From Siphonodentalium dalli (taxonomy: Eukaryota > Mollusca > Scaphopoda > Gadilida > Siphonodentaliidae), in assembly GCA_032622095.1 (NCBI GenBank), contig CP136066.1, forward strand, positions 107,841,319-107,905,318: 64,000 nucleotides of DNA, in the 5' to 3' direction. Position 1 is the stretch's first letter. Each line of letters begins with the position of its first letter. Of the stretch, positions 1 to 12,010 are shown piece after piece. Position numbers and translations under genes: made by a program. The notes beneath the pieces are model-generated. The model was not told where the DNA came from. It made no database searches and worked only from the letters and a program-made list of their open reading frames with translations.

Positions 1-1340
1 AACTATTAACAGACTCGTCAATCTGTAACTGCGACAACACATGACAAAGATCAAAGCGTGCCGACGTCGCATTGTAGCAATTACGTGTCACAAGACAAAG
101 CACATCGGGTTACATAATCATGTCAATCATTTATGCTGATAAACAATGGCCACACCTTCTCCTCACTGTGATTGGTTGACTCCAATTGTTGACACAGAAG
201 GCTGCCGGAAATACCTATTCACTTTCAGCCAGTTTACGGAATTCAAGAAAGCTTGTTCGATCTGTATTCATCAATAATCATAACTTATTGTCTCGTTTGT
301 TAGGTATAATTATGTCTATTAGTAAAGTTATATGGAGAATAAAACAAACTTTGACGAGGTAGAACTTTGACTGAGATAGAAATGTTATAGTTTTACTAAT
401 TAATTATCACGAATTTGACATGTCCGACTGGACCGTTTAGCGGGAGCGGAATAAAGTTATGCCAAAAGACCAGTTCAATGAAATATCACCCAGTTACCCC
501 GCCCGAGTAATGATCAAAGTAATTATGTCCAATGTAAACATAAAATCATAGTATCACACAGTTGTATGTAAACCAATTAATATACGGTATATAATCAATA
601 AACAATTCCCAGTACGCAAAATTTGCCCATTTTGCGGGACTAAAGAAAAGGTTCGATATAAACGAATCCCATCTAAGGTTTCGAACCGGACCGAATCATC
701 ACAGCGGTTTCGAACCGAACCGAACCTCGAACGGTTCGCAGGGCCCTAATGTGTACATACGAAAATTATTATAATTATATATGAAATCAATATTAATTAA
801 TAGAAGCGTTTCTGGACATGTGTCTTCAGACCTGTCATCTCTTCTGGATTGTGCGGGAGACTCCTGGATTTGAGCATGATCTCCCGCACTCCCGGACTCG
901 ACATGACAATCTCCTGGATTCAGCTGCTTTAGCAAATCACCAAAATTAATCTCTATTTGATCAGTTCCTGTACTATAAGTAGACAGGCTATCAAACACAT
1001 CCGATGGGGGAATGGTATCTGACTGCAACATCATTGTGGCCATTAACACCCAATAATTAAGCCGGTGTTACAAAAACAACAATGTTCACACAGCTATCAC
1101 TGCAGTGACCCGACAATAAAACAACAAACACCTTCTAATTTCTGTTGAAACGGAACATCAGACTGAACAAAGGTGACCTGTTCTCAATTAACTCAATTAA
1201 CTCAATTAACAACCCTCTGGTGAAAAGGGAATATGAAACTATCATGTTTATTGGTATGATAAAATTCATGTTCTAGATTTTAAACTTTACAAGTCCGTTC
1301 CTGAATTGTACTTTTTAACATGAGAGTTGAAATCTTGAGA
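1..1340. other. Intronic/flanking sequence, no recognised gene
   Basis: This AT-rich stretch has no exon I can recognise. Near 680-745 there is a run of GAACCG-type words ending in CAGGGCCCT, which resembles the end of a hAT-like element, but I found no matching second end. A 116-codon minus-strand ORF at 699-1049 has no family I recognise and its lower half is low-complexity. The missing last exon(s) of the MGAT1 gene would be expected in this direction, but I could not find them here. Confidence 0.4.
1183..1210. repeat. Short tandem repeat, 10 bp unit
   Basis: The word ACTCAATTAA is repeated almost three times head to tail. It is a simple local repeat with no visible function. Confidence 0.7.
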
Positions 1341-3600
1341 TCTAAATGAAACCGACGGTTGTATGACACCTCGTGTTATGACAACTCGTCTTATTCACAC
1401 TTCGCAGCTACGACAAATTGTCTTCAGCGACAGGCTGTCTATACAACAGTTTGCCAGAGGCACACCTGGTCTTCACTTCGCTAAGTCGTAAGACAACATG
1501 TCTTATTATTTAGACAAAATTAAGACAAACTTTATAATGATATATATTGAAAATACGCGCTTGGCAAATGTAAATTAAGAACATTACGGTGTTATCACCT
1601 TGACCTACGCAAGCATTCTGAATTATTCGACCCTTGACCTGTATACGGAGATTGACGAGGTTTGCCGACTACTACCGACTATTAAAATATGAAAACCAGA
1701 GTATGGAAATCACTGATATGCATGGGAGTGGGTCTGTTGTTTAGTATATACAACACAACATTTATATTGAAGAATTATTTGAATATTTAATCAACGTAAG
1801 TATAACAATGAAAACAACAGTTTATATACAACAATACAACTTCACACAAACTTAATGTTGTAGGCGATGCCATGGAGGTATGCTAATGTGTCTCTTGTGT
1901 TGTATTCCGACATAACTTTGGCAATTTTTCGTCTCGAGTCCTGCTTTTCTTGCTCTGTCGGGATAGAGAATTGCCGCCCAAGAGCTGTTGAATGAGACCT
2001 TCGGTGTGCGATTGCTCTTCTTTGAGATTCACCAGAAACTCGTATATGTTCGGGTGGGGTTTCCCGATTATCTGTCTGAAACGACGATGCCACCCTGCAA
2101 GATGGTTTGTTGTTCTGGGTTCGTGGCTGGCCGCCCGCTCGTATACATTCCACACATGGTGTGGAAACATTGGGTCTTTTTTCTCAAAGGTCAGGTGTAG
2201 GGACCCATTGACGGATTTCTGTTTGGCTTTATAGACACCAAGATAAGTGTGTTGGAAGTAGTCTATAAAGTCCGCTACTTCTTCGGCATTCTCTATTTCA
2301 TCATCGAACGCATTCTTCAGCTCGTCAAAAGCAGTTTGAACAGCCTCGGGTGGAACAAATGCCAGGGCGCCGAACAGTCTCATTTTGGTCGCAAACTCAG
2401 CGTCGTTGACGTAACGGACATGCAACTTCACCCGCTGAATATTCCGCCAAATACTTTGATTGAAGTGGAAATAACATCCTTCTATCAATATACCATCGAA
2501 AACATACATTGCTGCCAACATTGCAGCTTTCTCGTAGTCACATCAGAAGGCATCAACATGTAAACGAAGATGATTTTTTTTTCGACAAGCACGGTCAATG
2601 GCAGAAAACATACGCACATATGTGCCCTTGGCTTTTAGCTGCTGCCAAGTACTGAAGATTTGTAGAAGAACTGAAAATTGTGATTTTGCTATCGGGAGAG
2701 AGTAGCTCGTCTTGTACGACCCAGTCGTCACCTGCCAAGGTTTTGCCCCATTCCCCTTCCACTGTAATATCTTCGGCTTTCTTTGGAAGCGCCGGCAACA
2801 CTCTCCGATGTTCACGCTGAATTGTTCTTTTCGACGACGATATCTTTGGCAGATTGGGCTTAATTGGATCAGACATTTTTCCAAGCTCGCGGTTCACGAT
2901 GGCCGATGTCGTCTCGTGTGAGGCAGATGATATTTTTAGATTCGCCATATGTTTCTCAATTTCACAACCGGCGGGATCTGGTGGATGTACGTGATCCTTA
3001 CCCTCACGAATATTGTCGCCATTTTGAATAAGTCGCCCACTGCATGTTCTGTCCTGGCATCTCCAATATACTGAAGAATTACATGTGTAGTTTACTGAAT
3101 AAGTTTTTTTCCCCTACGTTGAGAGGGAATGACTTTAGCGGTATATGTGCTAGGTTCCATCATGATCGCGAAGTTATGAAGTCATTTGGAAAATGACCAC
3201 TTATATACACACTCAGTTAATCGAGGGATTTAATTACGCCACCCACGCATCAAGATAGATGACAAACGCTTGGGGATTTAAAACAAAGTTTGCACCAACA
3301 ATATGCTGGCGTTATAATTCTATAAAACAATAATATACAGTCTACTCCAATTTGCAAACTGCCCTCGCTAATGGCAATTCACAGTTAATGCGCTAATTGA
3401 GACCAGTTGCACACAAAGACAATCAGTCTATAGACATAGTGTCAGATTACCCAAGTGTCGCATAGACAAAAAGTCGCCGAGACATTATGTCCCTACGGCA
3501 AATTGTCGCGTGGACTGTATGTCGGGTGGACCAGTTGGATTAAGACGAACAGTCGTCCACCGGAAACCGACAGTAGTTTAGAGTTGTTGCCAAAAATGTT
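1340..3600 (-). mobile_element. Decayed Mutator-like (MULE) DNA transposon
   Basis: This is the probable extent of the element around the transposase relic at 1842-3160. Both flanks (about 1,360-1,530 and 3,420-3,560) are full of imperfect GACA...TGTC palindromes such as GACAAATTGTC and AGACATTATGTC. Such subterminal motifs would suit transposase binding or a degraded terminal inverted repeat. MULE elements normally carry long terminal inverted repeats and a 9-11 bp target duplication; I could not fix the outer ends or a duplication. Confidence 0.5.
1842..3160 (-). pseudogene. FLYWCH-type MULE transposase relic
   Basis: This is a broken transposase that would have cut and moved its own element. 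The probable start is the ATG at 3160. A FLYWCH zinc finger follows (3,110-2,960): YWRCQDRTCSGR, then two histidines in DHVHPPDP. Next come a linker with LQYLAAAKS (near 2,620) and the C-terminal catalytic half with CYFHFNQSIW (near 2,460) and a TNHLAGWHR-type motif (near 2,120). The relic ends in LAYLHGIAYN at 1842. Breaks: a frameshift inside the zinc finger near 3,095, an internal deletion near 2,520-2,600 that removes much of the DDE core, and another frameshift near 1,980. It lies in the same orientation as MGAT1, in its last visible intron. Confidence 0.8.
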
Positions 3601-4297
3601 TTATCTATAAATGAGACAATAAAATGTATAACCACACAGTAGCTGTTTTCCTGAAGAATACTTTGTCAATTTTTCTCAAACTTGCATGTTTCTGTGTGAT
3701 AGATGATAACAAATTTTGTTTAATTTTTTTTCTTTGTTGAAATTAAAAAAATTCAAAAGGAATTAAATTATTTTAAATCTCCCGGTTGGTGACCCCAATC
3801 TCTCGGAAAATCGAGACCAATCTCCTGGAAAATATTTTTTGAGGGTAACAGCTAGCTAGGTCTGGGTGTCTTCCATTTATAATTATTATTTTATACACCG
3901 GAACCTACATAAAAACTTCTTAGGAAGAGATAATACTATCTTTATCCAAAATACTTTCTTTGACATAGATGTTCCACTCTATTTATCAAATATCAGTCAA
4001 CTCAGTTCATGAATCTCTGGTCCGTGTTTAATTTTCCTGAACTGCAACTGCCTGACAATTATTGTGGCTGGCTGTATTCTATTTTGCAGTTCTATTTCTA
4101 ATTTCCCATGTGCTCATCTGAATTTCAGCTATGAATTCAAAAGGTCACTGGTTCATACATCTAGCTGAGAGAATAATTCCATGACTCTTTCATAAATTTT
4201 CAAGAAAAAGACACAATTCTAGAACCTTTCCAGACTAGAAAGACTCAAGATGGTCTCTGAATGGTCAACCAGTATAAATGTCAGATATTAAACATAC
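3600..4297. other. Intron sequence downstream of MGAT1 exon 9
   Basis: AT-rich. A short stretch near 3,775-3,840 repeats words of the TCTCCCGG/TCTCCTGG kind, also seen near 840-915, so it is probably an old transposon fragment. I see no coding exon. The MGAT1 segment that should follow exon 9 was looked for on the minus strand and not found. Confidence 0.4.
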
Positions 4298-4388
4298 CTT
4301 TTCAAGATATGACAAGTTCATCTTGGTAAAAGGCACAAATTCTTCATTTAGTTTGATGAACTTCAGATGTTTCTCATAGAACAAGCCG
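4298..4388 (-). CDS. MGAT1: MGAT1 exon 9 (91 nt)
   Basis: This is the last exon I can place. A TATTTATTTCAG acceptor precedes CGGCTTGTTC, and a GTATGT donor follows CTTGAAAAG. With two bases from exon 8 it encodes NGLFYEKHLKFIKLNEEFVP and then FTKMNLSYLEK, matching the vertebrate block after the Gly-Val-Ser motif nearly residue for residue. It ends in phase 0, so a further exon must follow toward base 1. The surrounding 105-codon ORF is chance read-through into both introns and should not be used as a gene model. Confidence 0.92.
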
Positions 4389-4915
4389 CTGAAATAAATA
4401 ATAAGCAAATTTATTATATGCTTCCCCATTAAATAGTGGGAAATTGCCGTGGCGTAGAGCGTTATATCCATCGCCTGGACCGACTCGATGGATAACACTG
4501 ACCGACTCGATGGATAACACAATAGTATTACTTTTTCGGAGATTACTTCCGGTTTATAGCGGCGAATCACATTAAGTTTCAAAGCGTATCAATAACAGCC
4601 GGACTATTGTTTTAATTATTGATTTTCACGGTTCATAAACTGTTATTTAATTGTTATAATGTTAACTCATTTGTTTTAATATATTCTTATCACTAAATTA
4701 TGTATACATTAATTTTCTCGCATCATTTCAGAATAAAACAATGGAGAATATTTCTTATGGCGGCTATGCTCGATATTTGTCATTCGGTGGTGAGCAAATC
4801 AATTGATGGAATGTAAACAAAATGCAAATGTCGAAGCTTTCTAACAATTTGAAGTGAACTGTAGGACAAAATTAGCAGTTTTGGTGCGGTTTATAGCGCA
4901 TATAATAAAAATAAA
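4389..4915. other. Intron 8, downstream end; 22 bp duplication
   Basis: AT-rich intron sequence. The words GACCGACTCGATGGATAACAC occur twice head to tail at about 4,478-4,521, a 22 bp unit. No gene is visible. Confidence 0.5.
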
Positions 4916-5070
4916 ACCTACGGGTTTTGGTTGAATACCCGGATTATCTCATTCGTGGGTGCAAGGAAGTACAGAATTTCCACTTGCGGCTTGCAGCCGC
5001 TCGTGGAAATTCTGTACTTCCTTGCACCCACTCATGAGATAATTAGGGTATTCAACCAAAACTCGTAGGT
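4916..5070. mobile_element. Palindromic miniature element (155 bp)
   Basis: The two halves, 4,916-4,990 and 4,997-5,070, are near-perfect reverse complements. They open with ACCTACGGGTTTTGGTTGAA and close with TTCAACCAAAACTCGTAGGT, meeting at a GCGGCTTGCAGCCGC centre. This is the shape of a foldback MITE. It ends about 8 bp before the simple-repeat tail of the LINE at 5,079. I see no clear target-site duplication. Confidence 0.75.
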
Positions 5071-5078
5071 ATTCTCTA

Positions 5079-8000
5079 GGATAGGATAGGATAGGATAAT
5101 TTATTTACAATATACATGAATTATACAATGGCAGAAATACATAATAAGGTAAAGCAGTATATTGTCGGGGGTAGCCTAGCCCTATCGGGCTGTCTTCCTG
5201 CTGCCCCCTAAAACAGGTATCAGTATAAATAATAGAATAGATGCTTGTATCCATATCCACGCACACGTACAGACTATAATCATATATGAAACTTTGTAGA
5301 ATCCAGTACTTAGGGCATAACAAAAACAAGTATTGGTGTGGTTGTGAGCCAATCCAGACGAGTTATAAGATCGAAAATTTATTATCTCTCCATATGAATG
5401 TTTTGAACTGTTCAGGTTTTCTAAATATATGACAGTTTCCGTTCCAGTTCCATGGGTTTATTAGGAACAAAACAGTTAGTTTTGTGTTGCTACAACGGAT
5501 TCAGACGAGAGATACCACCATTTTTTGTTCGATAAACACAATGAGGATCTATAAAGATCGCCGGGAAGTCTCTTTGTTGAGTGAGGTTCTGGGATAATTC
5601 AGATTAACAATATTACATATATGTAATGTTCTATGTATGTCTAGCGGTATAGGGTCATAGCCACGTTAGAGTAATCATAATAATATACGGTAGCATCTAC
5701 ATGTATGATGTATGGTAGTGTATGGGCATGCTAGGAACGAGAATGCGATGTGTGTCCACTTACAGGACCAATAATGGTACGTTGTGAAGAACATTATTCG
5801 AGTAGATTTAGGATTATGTATCGCGTATGACTATTAATGTTCGTTGTATTATAGAGCACAATCGGGACATCCTTTGTTTTTACAGCGTACATTTTCTGGG
5901 TAATTTCTCAGCATGGCTATCTGTAAGCGCTTCTTCAATGTGTGCCTGCTTTGGCAAATAGTATAGATTTTTTCCATATTGTTCCATGTTGTGGGGAAGG
6001 CGTGGTGGGGTAGGTTTCCTGACCAGTCAGTTCTAGGAAGTTCCAACAGTACGGGATTCGGGTGTCTTGGGGTTGATTTTGCTCGTTTGTTGTACATCAT
6101 TCCAAAAGACGCAGGCAGACGGTTATAACACCAGTCATGCATGAAGATTGAGGAATTGAGAGTGTGTAAGTCATATATTTTTAAGATATTCTCTCTTTTA
6201 AATAGTGGATCTGTGTGACTCCTGTACTTCTTGTTGCATATTATACGCAATGCTCGTTTTTGTAATAGGAATATTTTCTTGACTTCCGGAACATGACCCC
6301 ATATTTGGATACCATAAACTAAGTGGCTTTAAATCAGAGCATAGTACAATGTTTTCAATGCTTTACTTGGGAAAAAGTTTTTCACCTTATTGATGCAGTA
6401 GATTGCATGCGATATTTTGGAGCAGATTACGGATATGTGCTTTTTGAATGTCAAGTTCTCATCAATGTGGATACCTAAGAATTTTGTCGAGGATTCATGC
6501 CCAAGATTTCCTATTCGGTTCAATTCAATGTTATTTAGCTTTAATTTCAAAGTATTCCATTTTTTGTCATTGTTTTGTGGGTGTAAAAGCATATAATTGC
6601 TTTTATTAATATTAATTGAAAGTTTATTGCAGCAGCACCAATCGGATACATTGGCAAATTCATTGTTGACGTAACTTTGTACTAGTTCGCCATCTTTACC
6701 GCTTGTGAACAGTGTGGTGTCATCGGCATACGATAAAATGTCCATTGTTGTAGAATTTACCATATCATTCACGTATATTAAAAAAATAATCGGCCCAAGA
6801 ATTGAGCCTTGGGGTACCCCACAGGAGGTATTCATTAGGCTAGAGGTACTTCCACTATATTCAACGTATTGCCTCCTCTCATTCAAATAACTATGGAACC
6901 ATGCCATTGCTACACCCCTGATGCCATAGTGGTCAAGTTTCGATATAAGTATGTTGTGGTCGATCGTATCGAATGCTTTAGATAAATCAATAAATACAGC
7001 TAAGGTGGAATCCCGTGACGGTGTATCATTATTTTTAACGACATGATCTAGAAGGTGCATTATCGGATGAAATGTTGAGTGGTTTGGTCTGAATCCATAT
7101 TGGTGTTTATACAAGATTTCTTGTTTATTTAGAAAATCTACTAGTCGTTTTTGCATAATTTTTTCAAGCAGTTTAGAGAACGATGGCAGGATACTGATTG
7201 GGCGATCGTTTGTTATTTCCTTAGAATTATTTATTTTAGGAATGGGGACTACTTTGGAAATTTTCATTTTCATTGGGAATATTCCCTCTTCAAACGATAG
7301 ATTAAATATATGCTTAAGTGGTGGGGCTATTATGAAGATACTCTCTTTCATAAGTGCGGTCGATATTCCGTTGTGATCTTTGCTCATTTTCCCTTTCATA
7401 GTATAACATGTCAATATTATTTCCTGTATCGTTGTTGGTTCAATTTCGAATTCCTTTGTTCGCCTATTTCGAAGGTAATCAGTGAAATTTTCATCATTTC
7501 CAGTGTGTATAGAGTCGCTGGTGTTTCGACCGATATTTGAAAAGTAGTCATTGAATTTTTCGGCTATTATGTTCGGGTCAGATAGCTCGGTATCGTTATC
7601 TTTAAATGTCTGTGGGTAGTTACATGATTTTTTAGTTTTATTGATGGCGTTTTTAAGAATTTTCCATGTGTTTTTTATATCATTCTTATTTTTTTCTAGA
7701 CTATCGCAATAATAATTTTTTTTACATTTCCTTATTAGTTTGTTATATAGTTGACGATAATTTAAATAGGCGATTTTATTTTTTTCTGAAGGTGCCTTCA
7801 GTTTATTAGAGTATAATTCTTGCTTAGTAATAGAGGATTTTATTAGTCCAGATGTCATCCATGGTTCGCGCTTTATATATTTTTTGGGTACATTTCGTGT
7901 TATTAATGGAAAAGCTAGATCATGCGCGTTCAAATATATGTCTAAAAACAATTCATATGCCTTATCGGCGGAGTTACAATTGAGAACTGAGTCGAATTTA

Positions 8001-8150
8001 CATGATTTTAACAAGTTTTTGAAAATATTGACATTATTTGGGTTGTAGTTCCTATACGTGACTTTTTTATGTGAGGGTTTTATGGGTTTGTGTTTGTTTG
8101 ATTCGGAGAGGAATATGCCGAAATGATCGGATCTATGTATTCATGAGGAG
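5079..8150 (-). mobile_element. 5'-truncated LINE (CR1/Jockey-like group) with (TATCC)n tail
   Basis: A non-LTR retrotransposon copy on the minus strand. The body holds the end of an endonuclease domain and a full reverse transcriptase (see 5849-8140), then about 750 bp of 3' UTR. It ends in about four TATCC units at 5,079-5,098; LINE tails of short simple repeats are typical of the CR1/Jockey side of the tree. The 5' end falls inside the endonuclease near 8,150, the usual sign of incomplete target-primed reverse transcription. I found no convincing target-site duplication. Confidence 0.85.
5849..8140 (-). pseudogene. LINE endonuclease/reverse transcriptase ORF with one stop
   Basis: The reading frame begins in the last endonuclease motif, Ser-Asp-His (SDHFGIF, near 8,125), and runs into a reverse transcriptase. 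Counting from the Met at 8,014, DLSKAFDTIDH lies at about residue 343, GVPQGS at 399 and the catalytic YADD at 429. The frame is open for 561 codons, meets one TAA at 6,329-6,331 after YYALI, and then continues in the same frame (SHLVYGIQIWG) to 5,849. The tail includes a Cys-rich end, KNKGCPDCAL. Apart from that stop and the missing 5' part the sequence is well preserved, so the insertion is fairly young. It is probably no longer able to move by itself. Confidence 0.88.
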
Positions 8151-8430
8151 TTTATGATGAAATGTTAGTAGATTCAAATTAATTTAACTATAGATTCTCA
8201 ATATTAAAGTTATAAGATTATTTTATGCATCACTAACTGAGTGGCTTCTAGTGGTTCAGTAGAACTACATCATGTTCAAACAGTGGTGGGAATGTAAGTC
8301 AAATTGATTTAGTTTGTAGGAAACTCATTAATAATTTTTTTAATGAAACATGTAGGAATAAGTGCAACGCCAAGCATGGCATATGCCCAGACACTCAGTT
8401 TAGAGAGTGGGCAATACTAAATATTTATAT
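8151..8430. other. Intron sequence, nothing recognised
   Basis: AT-rich sequence between the LINE and a tandem-repeat element. I see no exon or RNA gene. Confidence 0.4.
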
Positions 8431-9240
8431 GGATGGTCATTTTTTAAATTTTCTAAATCCAAGTGGGTTTCCTTTCCCTTTAAACTGGGTTACCAGCATA
8501 CCAAAGCACAACCAAATCCGATGATCCATGCCCAAGTTACAAGCTTCATAAGGACACAAAATTCACAAATTCCCCCAAGTCAATCAAAATTCACAAATTC
8601 CCATGTCAAACAAGGGCTGCAACTCTGGTAAAAATTAACGGACGAAACCTGTAGTATTTCGGTATCTTTTACTGCATGATGGGCTATTACTTTACAAAAG
8701 CACAATAGTATCTCGATGATCCATGCCCGAATTACAAGCTGAAATGTTCATACAGAGATAAAATTCACAAATGTGGAAGTCAAACAAGGCTCGTAACTCT
8801 GGTAAAAATCAATGGCCGAAACCTGTAGTTAGTCAGTATCCTTTCCCCTGAGTTGTGCTATCACTATAGAAAAGCACAACTGAATCTGATGATCCTTGAC
8901 CAAGTTACAAGCTGAAATGTTCTTTCAGATATAAAATTCACAAATTTCCATGTCAAACAAGGCCACAACACTGGTAAAAATTAATGAACAAAACCAGTAG
9001 TATGTGTGTATCCTTTCCCGCAAATATTGCTATCAGCATTCCAAAGGACAACAAAATCTGATAATTAACACTCAAGTTACAAGGTGATATGTTCGAAAGG
9101 CTCGACGGACAGAGCTTGGCTATAAACCCCAAACCTCCTACGGGGTCGGGGCATAATAAAAGCTTGGACAGATGGACAAACTCCTGATTTCTATATACCC
9201 CCCTCCCAGAACTCATTACAGGGGGGTATAATAACAAATA
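8431..9240. mobile_element. Pearl-like element with ~175 bp core tandem repeats
   Basis: About three and a half units of 170-180 bp; the word TCAAACAAGG recurs near 8,604, 8,773 and 8,953, each followed by AACTCTGGTAAAAATnAAnG. The right side has a GGACGGACAGA-type stretch and two TATACCCCCC/GGGGGGTATA blocks at 9,196-9,236. The layout (short core repeats between unique ends, nucleosome-sized unit) matches the pearl/CvA class of bivalve elements. Assignment rests on architecture only. Confidence 0.6.
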
Positions 9241-9489
9241 GATCATATGCAACCATAGTATGAATGAAGATATGGACTTTATACTGTTTTCACTAGATGT
9301 CACATAAATCTCAAGCTGACAAAAAAAAAAGGGCAGGAGGGTGGGGAAAATGAATCTCATATTAGTCAAAGAATGTTTGGAATTGAAGTTTGCCAAAATT
9401 AATTACATTTTCTCTCAAGAATCAAAATGGCGTCTTCCCTTGACCAAGTAATGATATTATGTTAATGAGAGAAAATAGTTCCAACCTAA

Positions 9490-10530
9490 ACCCAAACAAG
9501 AGGTGTGCACTCGAGTGCTAGCATACCCCCACCGTGGCAAATTCAACCCGCATTATCCGTAAACCCAACAAAAAAGATTTTTAACTTTTATAAAGAAAAA
9601 TTTGGATTAATAATTTTGATATTGGTTCATATTTGTTCGAATGATTGCAGAAACCCAAAAAAGGGTAGAAAATGAAACACAACCTTAACATCTAAGATGG
9701 CTTTTGTCGAGTGTGATAGCATCCAAAAAAAACTTTACAAAGTAAAGTTGAGCTAATAAAAGGAAGTTTCAAATATCTACGATCAAAACTGTAGGAGGAG
9801 TTGATTACACCATGAATGTACCCTCATACAGAAAATTATTTTTAAAAAAATTCAAATTTGAAAATCCCATAACTTCGGGAAAAATCATTGGATCAAACTC
9901 AAATTCGAACTTGACCTGCATTTTGATATGAACGACCCAATTAAACAATCCAAACTTGAGTTATCATCTGGAAACCAAAGAAAAAACAAGAAAAATTGAA
10001 TTTTCTAAGTCGAAAAGACCATAAAAATCATCGGATCAAACTCAAATTCGAACTTGACCTGTATTTTGATATCATTGACTCACACAAAAACGTAATTTTC
10101 AATTGAACAGTCCAAACTTTAGTTATCATCTGGAAACCAAAAAAGAAAGAAGAAAATTGAATTTTCTAAGTCGAAAAAAGTCCATTACTCTAGAAAAAAT
10201 CATCGGATCAAACTCAAATTCGAAGTAAACCTGTATCTTGATATGACTGATCTACAAAAAAACGGTATTTGCAATTAAAGGATCCAAACTTGAGATATCA
10301 TCCGGAAACCGAAAACCGCATCATGCGGAGAGGCAGTCCTAAGGAGATTGCATACAAAAAATTATTGAAATTGGTTCATAGTTGTTCGAGTTATGAGGTC
10401 GGACGGACGGACGGACAGACAGACGGACGGACGGTGCGAAACACGGAGGGAGAAATCGTGACGGACAGACGCAGTCAATCCAGTATACCCCCCAGTTTCT
10501 TTGAAAGTGGGGGTATAATTAACAACCTAT
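9490..10530. mobile_element. Pearl-like element with ~140-170 bp core repeats
   Basis: Starts with AACAAGAGGTGTGCACTCGA and a CATACCCCC motif near 9,526. It carries three core units, each with TCGGATCAAACTCAAATTCG or a close variant (about 9,885, 10,024 and 10,196). It closes with GGACGGACGGACAGACAGAC (about 10,403) and an inverted TATACCCCC/GGGGGTATA pair near 10,485-10,515. It is non-coding; an 87-codon plus-strand ORF inside is a by-product. Confidence 0.6.
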
Positions 10531-10532
10531 GA

Positions 10533-10930
10533 AAACAAGAGCTGGGCTGTCGCCCGGTGCATACCCCCATGTGTCATACCGCCTAGTGTGAGAATACCTA
10601 TTACCAATGGCTGAGATACTCAGGCAGACGGAAAAAAGCAACATTACCAGATAAACAAAGATGAACAATTCTAGAACGTAAAACCCAATCAAAATGATAG
10701 AACACTCCTCTGAAAGTCCTCATAGTGGTGAACATACCATACCAAATATCATCAAGATCCAACAACCTGTGGTTGAGATATCTGTTTGGACGAATACAAA
10801 AAAATAAACATTTCCAGCTAAACAGATATGTATGACTCTAGAACAGAAAACCTGAATAAATCAATTGAACACTCCTCATAGTGGTGAGCATCCAAACCAA
10901 ATTTCAATGAGATCCGACAACAGGTGGTTT
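10533..10930. mobile_element. Related element starting AACAAGAGCTGGGCTGTCG
   Basis: This begins right after the previous element with AACAAGAGCTGGGCTGTCG and GGTGCATACCCCCATGTG. The same start is found at 62,440-62,500 (ACAAGAGATGGACTGTCATC, GGTGCATACCCCCTTGTG). Both copies continue with CCAGATAAACAAAGATGA and a TCCTCATAGTGGTGAACAT-like stretch, so they are one dispersed family. Confidence 0.6.
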
Positions 10931-12010
10931 CGATGCAAAATTCTGGCATTGTTACAGTTCTGGCGTCACACCAGATTGCAAAAGCAGCAGGCGGGTAATA
11001 GTTTGATTCTGTTTGAAAGACTATAGCCGGCGATAGTTCGCTCGCCGGGCAATGGTCAAAACTACTCTGACACGTAATGGTACTTCATCCAATCAAAAGA
11101 TTATGACCCTCTGTGAACTCATGGAATATAATAATAAGTTTCATTGGGCCAGAATTTGCCGTGATGCCAGAATTGTCATTATTCAGGCATGAGACCATAA
11201 TTTTGTGAGCTATCTCCCAGGTTATAGTTCAAACTATTTATCCACCTTATGACGCCACGGTTGGCACGAGGTGAGAATTTTATCACATATAATAAAACAC
11301 CTATTGATTGCCAATCGCTATTTTCCCTCGATTGTGTCTTCTGAACAGCAAGCAGGACTAGTGACCTCGGCCTGTGGCCTCAGTCAATAGTCCAGCTTGC
11401 TGTTGTAAATTAGTTCCCACTATTCCACCCCAAGGCAGTCAATAGGTGCATAATATCAGGCCACATAAACAAAACAGGTTGTTTAACAGGAAATTTTTCT
11501 CAATGTGATTAGGTAGGCATATATTTATGTTTATTATTTATGCCAATTCTTTCTGTGGATATGCAAGTATTTATCTATAAAATTTGTTTTAGTTAAGACA
11601 TGGAAACTTCATCAGTATAGTTTGATATGACCTTGGCCTCTAAATGAGCACTAGTCATCAAAGTTTATTTAACAGGGTTCATCTTTACATGGAACATACA
11701 TAAATTGGTTTATAAAACAATGACTTGTGAAAAGGTGATTATTTTTGATAGGAATCAGACATTCTGAACCTTGTCCGTTGTCAAAGTTTGCCATGAAGAC
11801 TTCAAATCTGTCAGATGAATTAGAATAGGCATTATTTATGATAAGGCGCAAAGTTAAAAAAAAAAAAAAGGCTTTCCCCGAGAAACTATTTTTGTTTATC
11901 TGACCTTAGGTTTGAATTTATGTGGATGCACTTCCAAACACGGCATCTTTTTGTGGAAAATGACAACCTGATAAGTTTAACGTACAAACAGAAGCCAATA
12001 GTTATCTTAC
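10931..12010. other. Intron 8 sequence
   Basis: No coding exon seen. TTCTGGC/GCCAGAA words lie on both sides (10,944-10,960 and 11,150-11,185), a weak inverted pair. A second inverted pair flanks 11,346-11,406 (CAGCAAGCAGGACTA and TAGTCCAGCTTGCTG). An A13-type run lies near 11,856. These may be old MITE remains. Confidence 0.4.

Noticed and set aside
4265-4582. 105-codon ORF as a stand-alone gene
   Set aside because: Only 4,298-4,388 is an MGAT1 exon; the rest is intron read-through.
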